A stretch of 64,000 bases of DNA from Sediminicola sp040566555 (GCF_040566555.1 NZ_JBEWYP010000009.1:62001-126000); one strand, 5' to 3'. Positions 19,596-27,958 are shown, counted from the stretch's first letter. Made by a program: numbers and translations. The notes: generated from the sequence alone by a model not told the origin.

Positions 19596-20027
19596 TTAAT
19601 TTAGTTTTAATTCAATGATATTTACTTTCAACGTAACCATCTTTCGAGCGTCATAAGTGCCATGCTCGACTTCAAACTCCCTTTCATATTCATTGATTTT
19701 TGACCATTGAATAAAATTTGGATTATATAAAGGTCCAAATTCGAATAGATTTTGGTTTAGATCTTCGTCAAATTCAGAAACAGCTACGAGCAAATTAGTA
19801 GATACTTCATGTCCTTCTTCAAATCCTGAGCTGCCACTGCCATTATCTATTATGTAAATTTTTACAGATAAATGACCCTCACTGTTTTCAGCAATTAGTT
19901 TTGAATTATTCAGCACTTCAATCAGCCTGGAATTTTCAGATTTTTCAATTTTTAGTTCATTCTGTCCGCTAGATATTTGAACTAAAAATATGGTAAAGAA
20001 TAAGATTAAAGTTGTAGTTATTTTCAT
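19596..20027 (-). CDS. Secreted protein of unknown function
   Basis: 143 residues from the ATG at 20027, chosen because it begins a clean signal peptide (MKITTTLILFFTIFLVQISSGQ); an in-frame ATG 42 bases upstream would bury it. The mature protein shows a beta-rich pattern with EFDEDLNQNLFEFGPLYNP. No family recognised. It is flanked by long AT-rich spacers. Confidence 0.6.
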   Translation of the reverse strand: MKITTTLILFFTIFLVQISSGQNELKIEKSENSRLIEVLNNSKLIAENSEGHLSVKIYIIDNGSGSSGFEEGHEVSTNLLVAVSEFDEDLNQNLFEFGPLYNPNFIQWSKINEYEREFEVEHGTYDARKMVTLKVNIIELKLN

Positions 20028-20460
20028 TTTGTAGCTAGCGCTCTGTATAAGTTTGCACTGTGACGACATCTGTGAATGCCTTGGGCGGTTCGGCCCCTGA
20101 CATCATAGACTTTTACATATATACAATCCGTCAGTTTGATGGTTTCTATTTTTTGTGAATTTTGGTTGATTGAGTGTAGGACGCCCTAAACTCTAGAATG
20201 TTACAAAGAGAATATATTTTCAATCGGGGACATCGACTTGTTGAAGATTTTAAAGTGATATTCCCAAATGTTTTAAAGTATAAATAACAGCTATCTTCAT
20301 GATAAAACACCTATAGCTCCTTGTGGATGTCCAATTTGGATTTTGTGGTTGTTAAACTTCTCCCAATTGCGTAAGTGTTGAACAATGTAAACGTCTAGTT
20401 AGATGTGTACATAAGGGTGCTTATTGCGTCCATCACAATTGAGGATTAAAGAAGTAAGTA
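20028..20460. other. Long AT-rich spacer, nothing identified
   Basis: 433 bases between the secreted protein on - and a small basic frame on +. I see no tRNA, repeat or recognisable riboswitch and no perfect TAnnTTTG box on +. It presumably holds the promoters of both neighbours. Confidence 0.4.
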
Positions 20461-20583
20461 ATGAAAGATACAAAGCAAAAACAAAAGGAGAACAACATCA
20501 GTATTGATAGGCCATTAACCCGTCATGAGAGTTGGAGAAATCACCGAAGGCATAATGCTTTAAAGCTAATAAAGTTTTCGTAA
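20461..20583 (+). CDS. Possible 40-residue basic peptide
   Basis: ATG at 20461 to TAA at 20583. The product is strongly basic and hydrophilic (KDTKQKQKEN, then TRHESWRNHRRHNALKLIKF), with no signal peptide. The argument for a real gene is a strong terminator beginning 22 bases after the stop, with nothing else on + nearby for it to end. The alternative is a non-coding RNA covering the same stretch. No family recognised. Confidence 0.4.
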   Translation: MKDTKQKQKENNISIDRPLTRHESWRNHRRHNALKLIKFS

Positions 20584-20605
20584 GAACTACGGATTATTGT
20601 AATGT

Positions 20606-20633
20606 AAAAGGGGGCGAAAGCCCTCTTTTTTGT
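20606..20633 (+). terminator. Terminator after the 40-residue basic frame
   Basis: AAAAGGGGGC (20606-20615), GAAA tetraloop, GCCCTCTTTT (20620-20629) and more T. One G-T pair, otherwise fully paired. The T-run is on +, so it ends a rightward transcript; the minus-strand gene that follows ends 41 bases further right and could also use it. Confidence 0.82.
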
Positions 20634-20673
20634 TTTTGCCTATTATCAATATGAACAATAGGTATTGCAATAA

Positions 20674-21219
20674 CTAGTTTATTTCTGAATCTTTAAAATA
20701 TTTATTGCCTTTGTTATCTACAAGTCGGCCATCGACAAGCTTGTATGTCAAAGTATCTTGCCCCATAGTAAAATGAAATCCACTCTCTATTGGCTTCGGA
20801 TAGTACCTAATGGGTTTGTTGTCATTTGTATTAATGTCCCAATTCAAGTCACTATTTTCATCTATCTGCACTAGAAAACTGAGGTCTCCATTTTCGTTTT
20901 TCCATTTCCCTGTAAATTGACCTTTCAAGCTATTGGGCAAAAGAATATATTTCACCCCACGAATGGTAAGAATATCTTTTTGGTCATTTAATAGTAAAGG
21001 GACATTATAATGTGGATACTTAATATATGCTTTTGAACCTTCAATAACTATTTCATCTGAACGATCGTATTGGTTTAGCCACAGTTTTCCATTTTGCTCC
21101 TCGATATTGAGGATACTCTTTTCGGTTTCTTGGTCGATCCAGGTGCCCTTGTAGGATTGCGATTCTGCACATGAATATAGAAATAATGCTAATGTGAATA
21201 ATATTGCAGTTTTTTTCAT
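20674..21219 (-). CDS. Lipoprotein of unknown function (KGTW type)
   Basis: 181 residues from the ATG at 21219, which starts a lipoprotein signal (MKKTAILFTLALFLYSC, lipid on Cys17); a longer in-frame start would hide it. The mature part opens with YKGTWIDQETEKSI and later has GQFTGKWKNENG, suggesting two lipocalin-like beta modules. The next gene upstream, 147 bases away on the same strand, also opens its mature part with KGxWI. Function unknown. Confidence 0.6.
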   Translation of the reverse strand: MKKTAILFTLALFLYSCAESQSYKGTWIDQETEKSILNIEEQNGKLWLNQYDRSDEIVIEGSKAYIKYPHYNVPLLLNDQKDILTIRGVKYILLPNSLKGQFTGKWKNENGDLSFLVQIDENSDLNWDINTNDNKPIRYYPKPIESGFHFTMGQDTLTYKLVDGRLVDNKGNKYFKDSEIN

Positions 21220-21365
21220 AATTGTATTTTTTTTACTCATGCCAACGCATGGACTATGATTCAATTCTGATCCCATCTTCGACAACAATAGGCGGTTTGA
21301 TGGATGCTTTTTTTGTTATTTACAAAATGCTTTAAATAATGAAAACCTTTGTTTGGTTTTGGTTC

Positions 21366-21815
21366 TTATTTCTTGGTGAAATATTCAATAACTGTGAAAT
21401 CTTCTCTCCCAGAATTATCCTTGTAACGTCTTTTATTTGTCAGTTTTAGTTTCCCTTCGATGATTTCATAGGTTATAGCGCTTTCAGCAAATTTGTGATC
21501 CCATATAAGTTCAAATTTATTGGATTCTTTTTTCACTTCATTTGATACTTTTTCGCCCCAATCGCAGTCTTGAGGGTGGCATGTGGCCCACATTTGGACA
21601 ACTATACTGTTGTTTTTGAAAGATATTTGGCATTTGGAAATACCTCTTGTTTTGTCGTCCTCATTAATCCATACCCCCTTAAAATCATTATTCCCGTTCT
21701 TTTCCAAAACTGTATTTGTAGGTTGGTATACTCTGTCTTTTATATTATTTGGAGATGCTAGATTTATACTCCAAAATAGTATAATAACCGAAATGGAACT
21801 GATGATTAATTTCAT
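21366..21815 (-). CDS. Secreted KGVW-type protein of unknown function
   Basis: 149 residues with a signal peptide (MKLIISSISVIILFWSINLA). The mature part has FKGVWINEDDKTRGISKCQISF and MWATCHPQDCDWGEK. This Trp/Cys pattern recurs in many bacterial secreted proteins of unknown role; the Cys of CHPQDC could pair or bind metal. It may be a diverged relative of the adjacent KGTW lipoprotein. Confidence 0.62.
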   Translation of the reverse strand: MKLIISSISVIILFWSINLASPNNIKDRVYQPTNTVLEKNGNNDFKGVWINEDDKTRGISKCQISFKNNSIVVQMWATCHPQDCDWGEKVSNEVKKESNKFELIWDHKFAESAITYEIIEGKLKLTNKRRYKDNSGREDFTVIEYFTKK

Positions 21816-22033
21816 GATTTTTGAATCTATGTTTTATAGAGTGAAATCTAACTTTTAGGCAATGAATCCGTTGTTTATATTTGATTTATATCAAAACAAG
21901 CTTGCTTCGAGCCGGATTAAATGTACGAAAACTTTTGAATTGTAGTAAATATACTAAACAATGATTTTAGAGCCAACAAGCAAATCAAACTAAAAAAGGA
22001 AAATACGTCAGGTAACCAGTGTTGGAATTATCG

Positions 22034-22933
22034 TTAAAAGCTCCGGGCATAGGAAAGGATAATATATTTGTGGGCCTGGGTTCTTTGTGATTCGGGAGAA
22101 TTGATCCGGTAGCCGGCCCAATAATTATTTTTGCCAAAACGGTGCTTAAAATCAAAGCCAAAATACCAAACATTTCTATCTGCTTCCACTACTAAAACAG
22201 AATCATCTCCCCATATTTTACCTTCCAACAAAGCATTGTGGTGCACAAACCTGTGGCCTGCCATAAGGGAAAAAAATATTTCCCTGTCCATTGTTCCCAA
22301 TCGGTTTTGTGTCATACTGGAGGATAAAGGATCCCTTCTTCCAAAAGTTGCCATAAATTCCGGATACACATAAATATCCCTTGTCCCAAAAGCAAATTGT
22401 GGTTTAATGGACATGTGTACGCTAAAGGGGTTGGGGGACAAGCGCCATTCTTTTAAATAGCTTACATAGATATTGGCATGTACACTATTCTCCATTTGAT
22501 TTCCCCACACGGGGGGATCGGATACCACAAAAGTATGGTGGTACCATTTTTGAAATCCACTTGCTCCAGATGCAGGGCCGGCTACACCAAATAGCAGATC
22601 GGCCTCTAAAAGATTGGAATTTTTTATATGTGACCATCCTGCTTGGATGCCTAGAAAGCCCACATAGGGCCTGTCCAAATCCGCTATATCGCGTGATTTG
22701 ATATCAGAAGGGGTATATATTTCTTGTCCAACAGAAAATTGGAGTTGTTCCTTACCTGAAGACAGAATACCTTTTTTTAAAAGTTGGCGGTACGTTAAAA
22801 ATAGGCCAGAGGAATAGTAACGGTCCGTAAAAGTCAAAAAATCATTATCGTGCCTCAATTCCAATTGGTGCCGAACAATTTTCACGGAATCTTTGTCCAC
22901 CGGAATTTGACCATTGGCAAAGAGGGTATTCAA
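22034..22933 (-). CDS. LpxR-like outer-membrane lipid A deacylase family protein (DUF2219)
   Basis: At least 299 residues. RHDNDFLTFTDRYYSSGLFLTYRQ near the N-terminus and WYHHTFVVSDPPVWGNQ are the LpxR/DUF2219 signatures, and the C-terminus is a beta-barrel ending in aromatic ILSYARSF. LpxR removes the 3'-acyloxyacyl group of lipid A in the outer membrane. The given start is a TTG, but the in-frame sequence upstream encodes a signal-like LIFVFTLLNTLFANGQ that begins before this TTG, and there is no ATG or GTG upstream in this frame before the stop. The true start is therefore unclear: a rare non-AUG codon, or a damaged 5' end. Confidence 0.75.
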   Translation of the reverse strand: MNTLFANGQIPVDKDSVKIVRHQLELRHDNDFLTFTDRYYSSGLFLTYRQLLKKGILSSGKEQLQFSVGQEIYTPSDIKSRDIADLDRPYVGFLGIQAGWSHIKNSNLLEADLLFGVAGPASGASGFQKWYHHTFVVSDPPVWGNQMENSVHANIYVSYLKEWRLSPNPFSVHMSIKPQFAFGTRDIYVYPEFMATFGRRDPLSSSMTQNRLGTMDREIFFSLMAGHRFVHHNALLEGKIWGDDSVLVVEADRNVWYFGFDFKHRFGKNNYWAGYRINSPESQRTQAHKYIILSYARSF

Positions 22934-23292
22934 CAGTGTGAATACGAAGATGAGTCGGTGGGTATAGTGGGAATCCGTAGTGCTGATTATTTTAAAACGG
23001 TAGGAAGGTAATACTAATATTTAAATGTTGATTCTAGAACTCAAAAGAATGCCTAAAGTGAGTAGTATAATGCACTATCAAAGAAAAATGAATAAAACGG
23101 TACAACCTCGCCGGGAGGTTTAGGATGAAAACCCCGGGCCCCAACGGTAATATTGAAATCCCATTATTTAATCTATTGCATAATATTTTAAGTTAGTCTA
23201 AATATAAAATACTATAAACCAGTTATTTAAATTGTTTCTAAAGCTTTATGGTATTAACTTAAGGGTATGTAAAATTTTAAAATCTAGAAATC
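22934..23292. other. Spacer with a GC-rich hairpin
   Basis: 359 bases between the divergent LpxR-like and Cys-rich genes. It contains a short hairpin with arms AACCTC (23104-23109) and GAGGTT (23115-23120), followed by a GC-rich patch with CCCCGGGCCCC, standing out from the AT-rich surroundings. There is no T-run, so it is not a terminator. No known RNA class is recognised. Confidence 0.35.
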
Positions 23293-23541
23293 ATGTCCAT
23301 ACGTTTAGGAAATAGCTGCAATAATTGTGAAAACCTTACAGACACTATGATGTGCAAGGTACATCTCGTAAAAGTAAATAACTCTTATACCTGCGATAGC
23401 TTTGAGATGAAGGCAGTCTTAAAGAATGATCCCAATTGCACCACTTGTGCCCGATACCAAGGCCCTACCTGTGCCAACCCACAAAAAGCTGCCCCTGATA
23501 TGCTATGCTCACATTGGGCACCACAGAATGCAACGGCCTAA
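23293..23541 (+). CDS. Cys-rich miniprotein with two four-Cys repeats
   Basis: 82 residues with eight Cys in two similar sets: C9, C12, C21, C34 and C49, C52, C60, C72, each CxxC-x7/8-C-x11/12-C. The first set is followed by DSFEMK, the second by SHWAP. Such spacing suggests two small zinc-binding (or Fe-S) modules from an internal duplication. There is no signal peptide. A terminator follows 21 bases after the stop. The function is unknown. Confidence 0.75.
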   Translation: MSIRLGNSCNNCENLTDTMMCKVHLVKVNNSYTCDSFEMKAVLKNDPNCTTCARYQGPTCANPQKAAPDMLCSHWAPQNATA

Positions 23542-23561
23542 TTGGCTATTTAAAACCGACC

Positions 23562-23594
23562 TAAAAAAACAGTTTTGTAAAAAGCTGTTTTTTT
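23562..23594 (+). terminator. Terminator after the Cys-rich miniprotein
   Basis: AAAAAAACAG at 23563-23572 pairs with CTGTTTTTTT at 23585-23594, with further TTTTGT/AAAAAG pairing inside, then a T-run on +. Confidence 0.75.
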
Positions 23595-23654
23595 TATTCC
23601 CATGCTTCTTGAAATGACAAAATATCTGCGGCATAGGATTTAATATTCAAATCA

Positions 23655-23799
23655 GGCTTTTCCAAGAAAACCATGGTCGCTTTGCGCCCTGTTTTTGTTT
23701 GTCTCCAAAGCTGGGACAAAGTCCAATTTTAAAAGTTATATGAAAAACTGGATTCTTACCTCCGCTTCACTTCGGAATGGACCAAGGGGGTGGTTCTAT
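23655..23799. repeat. Rearranged copy of the dispersed repeat also found beside the initiator tRNA
   Basis: 23662-23700 is a perfect 39-nt match to 34685-34723. Downstream, 23748-23799 (ACTGGATTC..., then CCGCTTCACTTCGG and GGGGGTGG) matches the front part of the same repeat unit (34632-34680 and 34534-34568). Between them lies GGAC-AAA-GTCC, a small hairpin in the place where the tRNA-side copies have a different small hairpin. It is in a non-coding spacer that otherwise (23595-23921) holds nothing I recognise. Confidence 0.75.
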
Positions 23800-23921
23800 A
23801 TAATTTATATATTGTTTATTGAATTCTATTTAATATCTGAATTCTTTTTAAAGTACTTAAGTAGAGGATATCACATTAAATTGATACAGATGGGATTGAT
23901 GTAATTACAACCTATTCGGGG

Positions 23922-25568
23922 CTAATCAGTAATAAAAGTTCTCATATTGGTCAATTCCCAACGTCCCAAGGATATAGGAATATTTCCAATGGAATTCAGT
24001 TGGTCGAAAAACTTCTTCATTTCAAAAGGTTCGTTATTTAATTCTTTCATCCTAGCGTATTCGGCCATCGTATTTTCAACTAGATATTTTCCTGTTATAT
24101 AACTTGTTCCATAACCTGGTTGGCGTAGATAAAGATGCTGCTCAAAAAGTAATAGTTCTTTTTCTGTTTTCATCCAACCACGAGGGGTGTATTCTGAATG
24201 GATGCTTCCCGCTTCTTCCATGGTCATTTCATTGGCATGGGCATAAAGCGATCCCAAACCACGGGCAGCACGCTGGGCAATCATGATATAAACAATTTCT
24301 CTGGATCGCGGTTGATCATCATAGAGACCGGCATCCATAAACATTTCTTCAACGGCGGTGGCCATACCTTCATTTCTTGAATCAAAAATATTGTATAACA
24401 ATGGGCCTTTTCTAATTTCACTTTTATGGGGTTCTGTGTCCATACGAGCCAATTCAAACCAATGGTAAAAATGGGAATACAATGGGCGTTGATCATAATG
24501 CGCTGTAATCCAAAAAAAGTTGCGTTTGTCCTTGGGGACAAATGCGCCAAGATGTTGATTTAAGGCAGGCTCAAAATAGTCCTTTACAGTTACCATTTCA
24601 TTTTCATCTAAAAAATTGAGTAAACTCTTGGCTGAAGCTTTTGCACGATTATCGTACTCTTCAGGGGTATTGGCATCGGTAAGTTGGGGCAATTTTCTGT
24701 TTCGGTGTTCTTCTAATTTTAAAGCAGCCCAGGCTCGGGTAAGCTCTGTTTTTAAAAGCATTACCTCATCTTCCCAAGTCAAAGGCACCAAATGAACATT
24801 TTGTAGGTACCAGGTATACTCATCCTTACCTATACCGGATGGTCCTGTTTTAGTATTAGCTTCGGTCTGAAGCCAATCTACCAAAGCATTGGTAGATTGA
24901 ATGGCATTGTCAATAGCCTTGAGTAAATTTTTATCCTTAGACACTCCGGGAAAATCCTTTATTGTGGTTAGGTTTTTGCTCTGATCTTTAATATCACGTA
25001 TTCCTGCAATCCAAAGATCTTTGGCATTGCCTGTCAAATTTATTTTTGCCTGTTCATTTATTGCGGGAATAACTTTTAAATCGGTTATTAATTTTTTAGA
25101 ACCTTCCTTATCCAAAGGAAATTTATAGGTCCAAAGCTCGGTTATACCGTGGTGGGTTGGTCCTTCATGTGCAGGGACATCACTTCTGTCTGTCCAGAGC
25201 GACTTGTAAAAGGCGGGATCCCTTTCCCATGGGCGCAGCACTCTTTGGTTAAATTCATACCCCTTCATTTCTGCATTTACAATATGCCAATCAACCTGAT
25301 ATGGAATAGGCCAGGAGATGGTGTCAATGTTGCGTAGTTTATCTCTTAAGATTTTAAATGCGGGTACTCTTTTCTCAAAGGTTTCTTTTGTATAATCGGG
25401 TGCTCCGTTGCGTAAAGGAGGATTTTCAAAAGTTCTCCATTCTTTGAATAAAGCCACTAAATTGGCGTAGTCTTGATTTTTAAGCTGTGCTAAACCTGAA
25501 GTGGTTATAAAACCTATGAGTAGGATACTCAAAAACAGAGATTTTTTGCGGAGAAGATTAATTTTCAT
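23922..25568 (-). CDS. Large secreted DUF885-like protein
   Basis: 548 residues from the ATG at 25568, which begins a signal peptide (MKINLLRKKSLFLSILLIGFITTSGLAQ). The body is mostly helical with HLVPLTWEDEVMLLKTELTRAW, FFWITAHYDQRPLYSHFYHW, NEGMATAVEEMFMDAGLYDD and the C-terminal QPGYGTSYITGKYLVE. This order is like the DUF885 family of putative metallopeptidases, where an HExxA/E-type helix and the PGYGTSY region are conserved. The expected second His motif is not obvious here, so activity is uncertain. Single gene. Confidence 0.65.
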   Translation of the reverse strand: MKINLLRKKSLFLSILLIGFITTSGLAQLKNQDYANLVALFKEWRTFENPPLRNGAPDYTKETFEKRVPAFKILRDKLRNIDTISWPIPYQVDWHIVNAEMKGYEFNQRVLRPWERDPAFYKSLWTDRSDVPAHEGPTHHGITELWTYKFPLDKEGSKKLITDLKVIPAINEQAKINLTGNAKDLWIAGIRDIKDQSKNLTTIKDFPGVSKDKNLLKAIDNAIQSTNALVDWLQTEANTKTGPSGIGKDEYTWYLQNVHLVPLTWEDEVMLLKTELTRAWAALKLEEHRNRKLPQLTDANTPEEYDNRAKASAKSLLNFLDENEMVTVKDYFEPALNQHLGAFVPKDKRNFFWITAHYDQRPLYSHFYHWFELARMDTEPHKSEIRKGPLLYNIFDSRNEGMATAVEEMFMDAGLYDDQPRSREIVYIMIAQRAARGLGSLYAHANEMTMEEAGSIHSEYTPRGWMKTEKELLLFEQHLYLRQPGYGTSYITGKYLVENTMAEYARMKELNNEPFEMKKFFDQLNSIGNIPISLGRWELTNMRTFITD

Positions 25569-25660
25569 AGAAATGCAAATTGATAAGTCTAAATATAGCA
25601 TATCAGGTTAAAACAATAGGTCGAATAATTGTTTTTTGTTCTGTAGTTAGAATAGAATTA

Positions 25661-25759
25661 ATGAATCTAAAGAAGCGGATCAAGGAAACCGATTCGTTGA
25701 TTTTGGTGCTGTTAGTGTTTGTTATTGGAACTAACTTCTTTCCACCGCTCCTTATCTGA
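25661..25759 (+). CDS. Possible 32-residue membrane peptide
   Basis: ATG at 25661 to TGA at 25757-25759. The product has a basic start (MNLKKRIKETDS) then a single hydrophobic stretch (LILVLLVFVIGTNFFPPLLI) to the end, the form of a single-pass small protein. It lies alone in the 375-base spacer between the DUF885-like gene and the next + gene. No terminator follows it. The rest of that spacer shows nothing else. Confidence 0.25.
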   Translation: MNLKKRIKETDSLILVLLVFVIGTNFFPPLLI

Positions 25760-25943
25760 AGTGGTTTGGGCTTATTAGTTTGAAGAAACCTCAAATTTGG
25801 CGATATATAGCCAATATTTCTTATTGCCTGTATAGTGAATCTACCCCATCTGGCATTCTGATACTCTACATTAAATACAACTATGAATCGGAATAAAGCC
25901 AAATTTATCAACTATGCTCAAAAAAATAAATATCTTGCCTTTT

Positions 25944-26393
25944 ATGGGACTATTTGACTTCAGAGACATAAACAAAAGAAAAAAAAGGGGAAACCCTATT
26001 GTCATACATTGTGATCATAATGAAATACGATTCAATCACACTACAGTAAGTTTTCCAACAAACTATTCAGTCCTGAAAAATATACTGGGTGAGGCTACAC
26101 GTATAGAGCCAATGAAGCAATCTAAAAGTAAAGTGTACCTATGGGATGATCTTGGCATCTATTGCTCTACAAACGATCCAGAAAAAATGTTGATGCTATT
26201 GCTTGTAGAAGACAATAGATATGGTCTAGGCCATCAACCTAAAAAGAACTTTACAGGTTTGGTTTTGATAGACGGTGAATCTATTGAGAATACCTTACAA
26301 AATGTTGAGGCAGACAGACCCTATATGTTACGCTCAATAATCAAAGAGAACAAACAAGTAGCTATTGCTCTTGGCTGGAATCCGGGTATTTAA
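25944..26393 (+). CDS. Conserved protein, possibly DUF7738-like
   Basis: 149 residues from the ATG at 25944 (MGLFDFRDIN); an upstream in-frame ATG would add ten residues. It has IVIHCDHNEIRFNHTTVSFPTNYSVLKNILGEATRI, a pattern of a short beta unit plus a helix seen in DUF7738-type proteins often linked to toxin immunity, and VYLWDDLGIYCST. The family assignment is from memory of the pattern and is tentative. It is cytoplasmic. The barrel gene follows 116 bases later with its own regulatory site. Confidence 0.5.
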   Translation: MGLFDFRDINKRKKRGNPIVIHCDHNEIRFNHTTVSFPTNYSVLKNILGEATRIEPMKQSKSKVYLWDDLGIYCSTNDPEKMLMLLLVEDNRYGLGHQPKKNFTGLVLIDGESIENTLQNVEADRPYMLRSIIKENKQVAIALGWNPGI

Positions 26394-26437
26394 AAAATCC
26401 GACTATTTACGACCAAACTAAAATTATTCCTTTGTGC

Positions 26438-26483
26438 AGATGACAAAAGTCATCTTTGCTTACAATTGAATAGCTAATCTTTG
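26438..26483 (+). promoter_or_regulatory. CRP/FNR-type palindrome and -7 box upstream of the outer-membrane barrel gene
   Basis: AGATGACAAAAGTCATCT (26438-26455) is a perfect inverted repeat with 7-base arms; its core is TGAC-AAAA-GTCA (26441-26452). A -7-like box AATCTTTG (7 of 8 against TAnnTTTG) ends at 26483, 36.5 bases from the palindrome centre. No TTG -33 element lies 20 bases upstream of the box. The layout is that of an activator-dependent promoter with the site near -40. The core resembles TTGAC-N4-GTCAA sites of FNR/HcpR-type regulators. Confidence 0.65.
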
Positions 26484-26509
26484 GGGCTTTATATTTAATA
26501 TTAGATCTA

Positions 26510-27796
26510 ATGTCCTATTCTAAAATTTCAAGTGTACTCCTTTTTTTACTCGTATTAACGTCAATTAATAGTTCAGGCCAAACCCTAGAAGTAGATGCAG
26601 ATTTAAGAGCTCGTTTTGAATATCGGCACGGTTTCAATAATTTGTTTCCAGATGACGCAGATCCTGCCGCTTTTGTCAACCAGCGCACACGGCTTAACAT
26701 TGGTTATAAAGCAGAAAAACTTCAACTATTTATCGCTGTTCAAGACGTGAGCACCTGGGGAGACACAAGACAACTACTCGCTATAGACGGAAATGATTCT
26801 TTTTCGTTATTTCAAGCATGGGGACAATTATCCATTAATGAAAACTGGTCTGCCAAAGTGGGCAGACAGGTTATTTCGTATGATGATCAGCGTATTTTTG
26901 GAGGCCTCGATTGGGCTATGCAAGGCCGTTTTCATGATGCTGCAATCATAAAGTACAATAAAAATGATGTAATGCTCGATATAGCTGGTGCCTTCAGCCA
27001 AGAAGAACCTACAAATGAAGGAACAGCGTTTAATATTCAGGGGTTTTTTTCTTATAAATCAATGCAGTATGCCTATCTCAAGAAATCATGGGAAAACAGC
27101 TCTGCAAGCTTTCTGTTTTTGAATACGGGATTTCAAAATTTTACGGACAATACGAACAACATTCCAGATGGTGTTTCCTATAGACAGACAACCGGATCTT
27201 ATTTTGAATTTCCCATTCAAAATGTAAAGTTTACAGGAAGTGCTTATTATCAATTTGGGGATGCAAATGCCACAACAGATTTAGCTGCTTATCAACTGTC
27301 ACTTGAAGGGACGTATAAAACCGAGAAAGTACTTTATGGGGCAGGGATTGAAATTCTAAGCGGAACGAACCAAGATGGAGATTCTAAAAATAAATCTTTC
27401 TTTCCCCTATATGGCACCAATCACAAGTTTAATGGCTTTATGGATTATTTTTATGTGGGCAATCACGCTAATAATGTAGGGCTTAATGACTTTTATGCAA
27501 AAATGGTATTTACTACAGGAGAAAATTCCAATGTCCTGTTAAAAGGACATTATTTTGCAGCGAATGCAGACCTTACAGGCAATGCAGATACATATTTGGG
27601 AACAGAGATTGACCTGGTATATTCCCAAAAACTAATAAAAGACGTAAGTCTAAACGTTGGGTATTCCCATATGTTTGCTTCGGAGAGTATGAGCCTGATA
27701 AAGGGTGGAAGACCTAATGATAATACCAATAACTGGGGATGGGTTCAATTAATTATTAATCCTAATCTCTTTAAAACTGAACTTAACAAATCATAA
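26510..27796 (+). CDS. Alginate-export-type outer-membrane beta-barrel protein
   Basis: 428 residues with a signal peptide (MSYSKISSVLLFLLVLTSINSSGQ). The mature part starts DADLRARFEYRHGF, with RTRLNIGY and FIAVQDVSTWGDTRQ next, then KVGRQVISYDDQRIFGGLDWAMQGR, all typical of the 'alginate export' barrel family, which is used here for a general porin rather than evidence of alginate. It shares a promoter architecture with the nap operon 300 bases downstream, so it may be the outer-membrane channel for nitrate/nitrite or another solute used under low oxygen. That role is inferred. Confidence 0.82.
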   Translation: MSYSKISSVLLFLLVLTSINSSGQTLEVDADLRARFEYRHGFNNLFPDDADPAAFVNQRTRLNIGYKAEKLQLFIAVQDVSTWGDTRQLLAIDGNDSFSLFQAWGQLSINENWSAKVGRQVISYDDQRIFGGLDWAMQGRFHDAAIIKYNKNDVMLDIAGAFSQEEPTNEGTAFNIQGFFSYKSMQYAYLKKSWENSSASFLFLNTGFQNFTDNTNNIPDGVSYRQTTGSYFEFPIQNVKFTGSAYYQFGDANATTDLAAYQLSLEGTYKTEKVLYGAGIEILSGTNQDGDSKNKSFFPLYGTNHKFNGFMDYFYVGNHANNVGLNDFYAKMVFTTGENSNVLLKGHYFAANADLTGNADTYLGTEIDLVYSQKLIKDVSLNVGYSHMFASESMSLIKGGRPNDNTNNWGWVQLIINPNLFKTELNKS

Positions 27797-27944
27797 AATA
27801 AATAATCAGTTCTTATTTATTATATGAAACGCAATCTTATCGATTGCACCTATTTTTCATTCTTCTAAGCCCATCTTACTGCTATTTCATTGGTGTTGTT
27901 CAATTTTTTTATGGTCACATACGATGGATTTAAAAATAAAACTG

Positions 27945-27958
27945 TTGACAAAATTCAA
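27945..27958. promoter_or_regulatory. Imperfect second FNR-like site upstream of napD
   Basis: TTGAC-AAAA-TTCAA: an FNR-like TTGA-N6-TCAA dyad with one mismatch in the inner pair, 41 bases upstream (centre to centre) of the better palindrome at 27987-27998. It could be a secondary operator or chance in AT-rich DNA. Confidence 0.3.

Noticed and set aside
25727..25771. Weak resemblance of this spacer to the front of the dispersed repeat (GGAACTA, TTCC, CCGCT)
   Set aside because: The match is broken and short; without a genome-wide alignment it cannot be told from chance.
25603..25911. 102-codon frame on - upstream of the DUF7738-like gene
   Set aside because: Random-looking composition, no signal peptide or motif; it sits in the spacer where promoters are expected.
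26510..27796. Reading the barrel gene as evidence of alginate production
   Set aside because: The family name is broad and no alginate biosynthesis gene is nearby; its regulatory link is to nitrate reduction.
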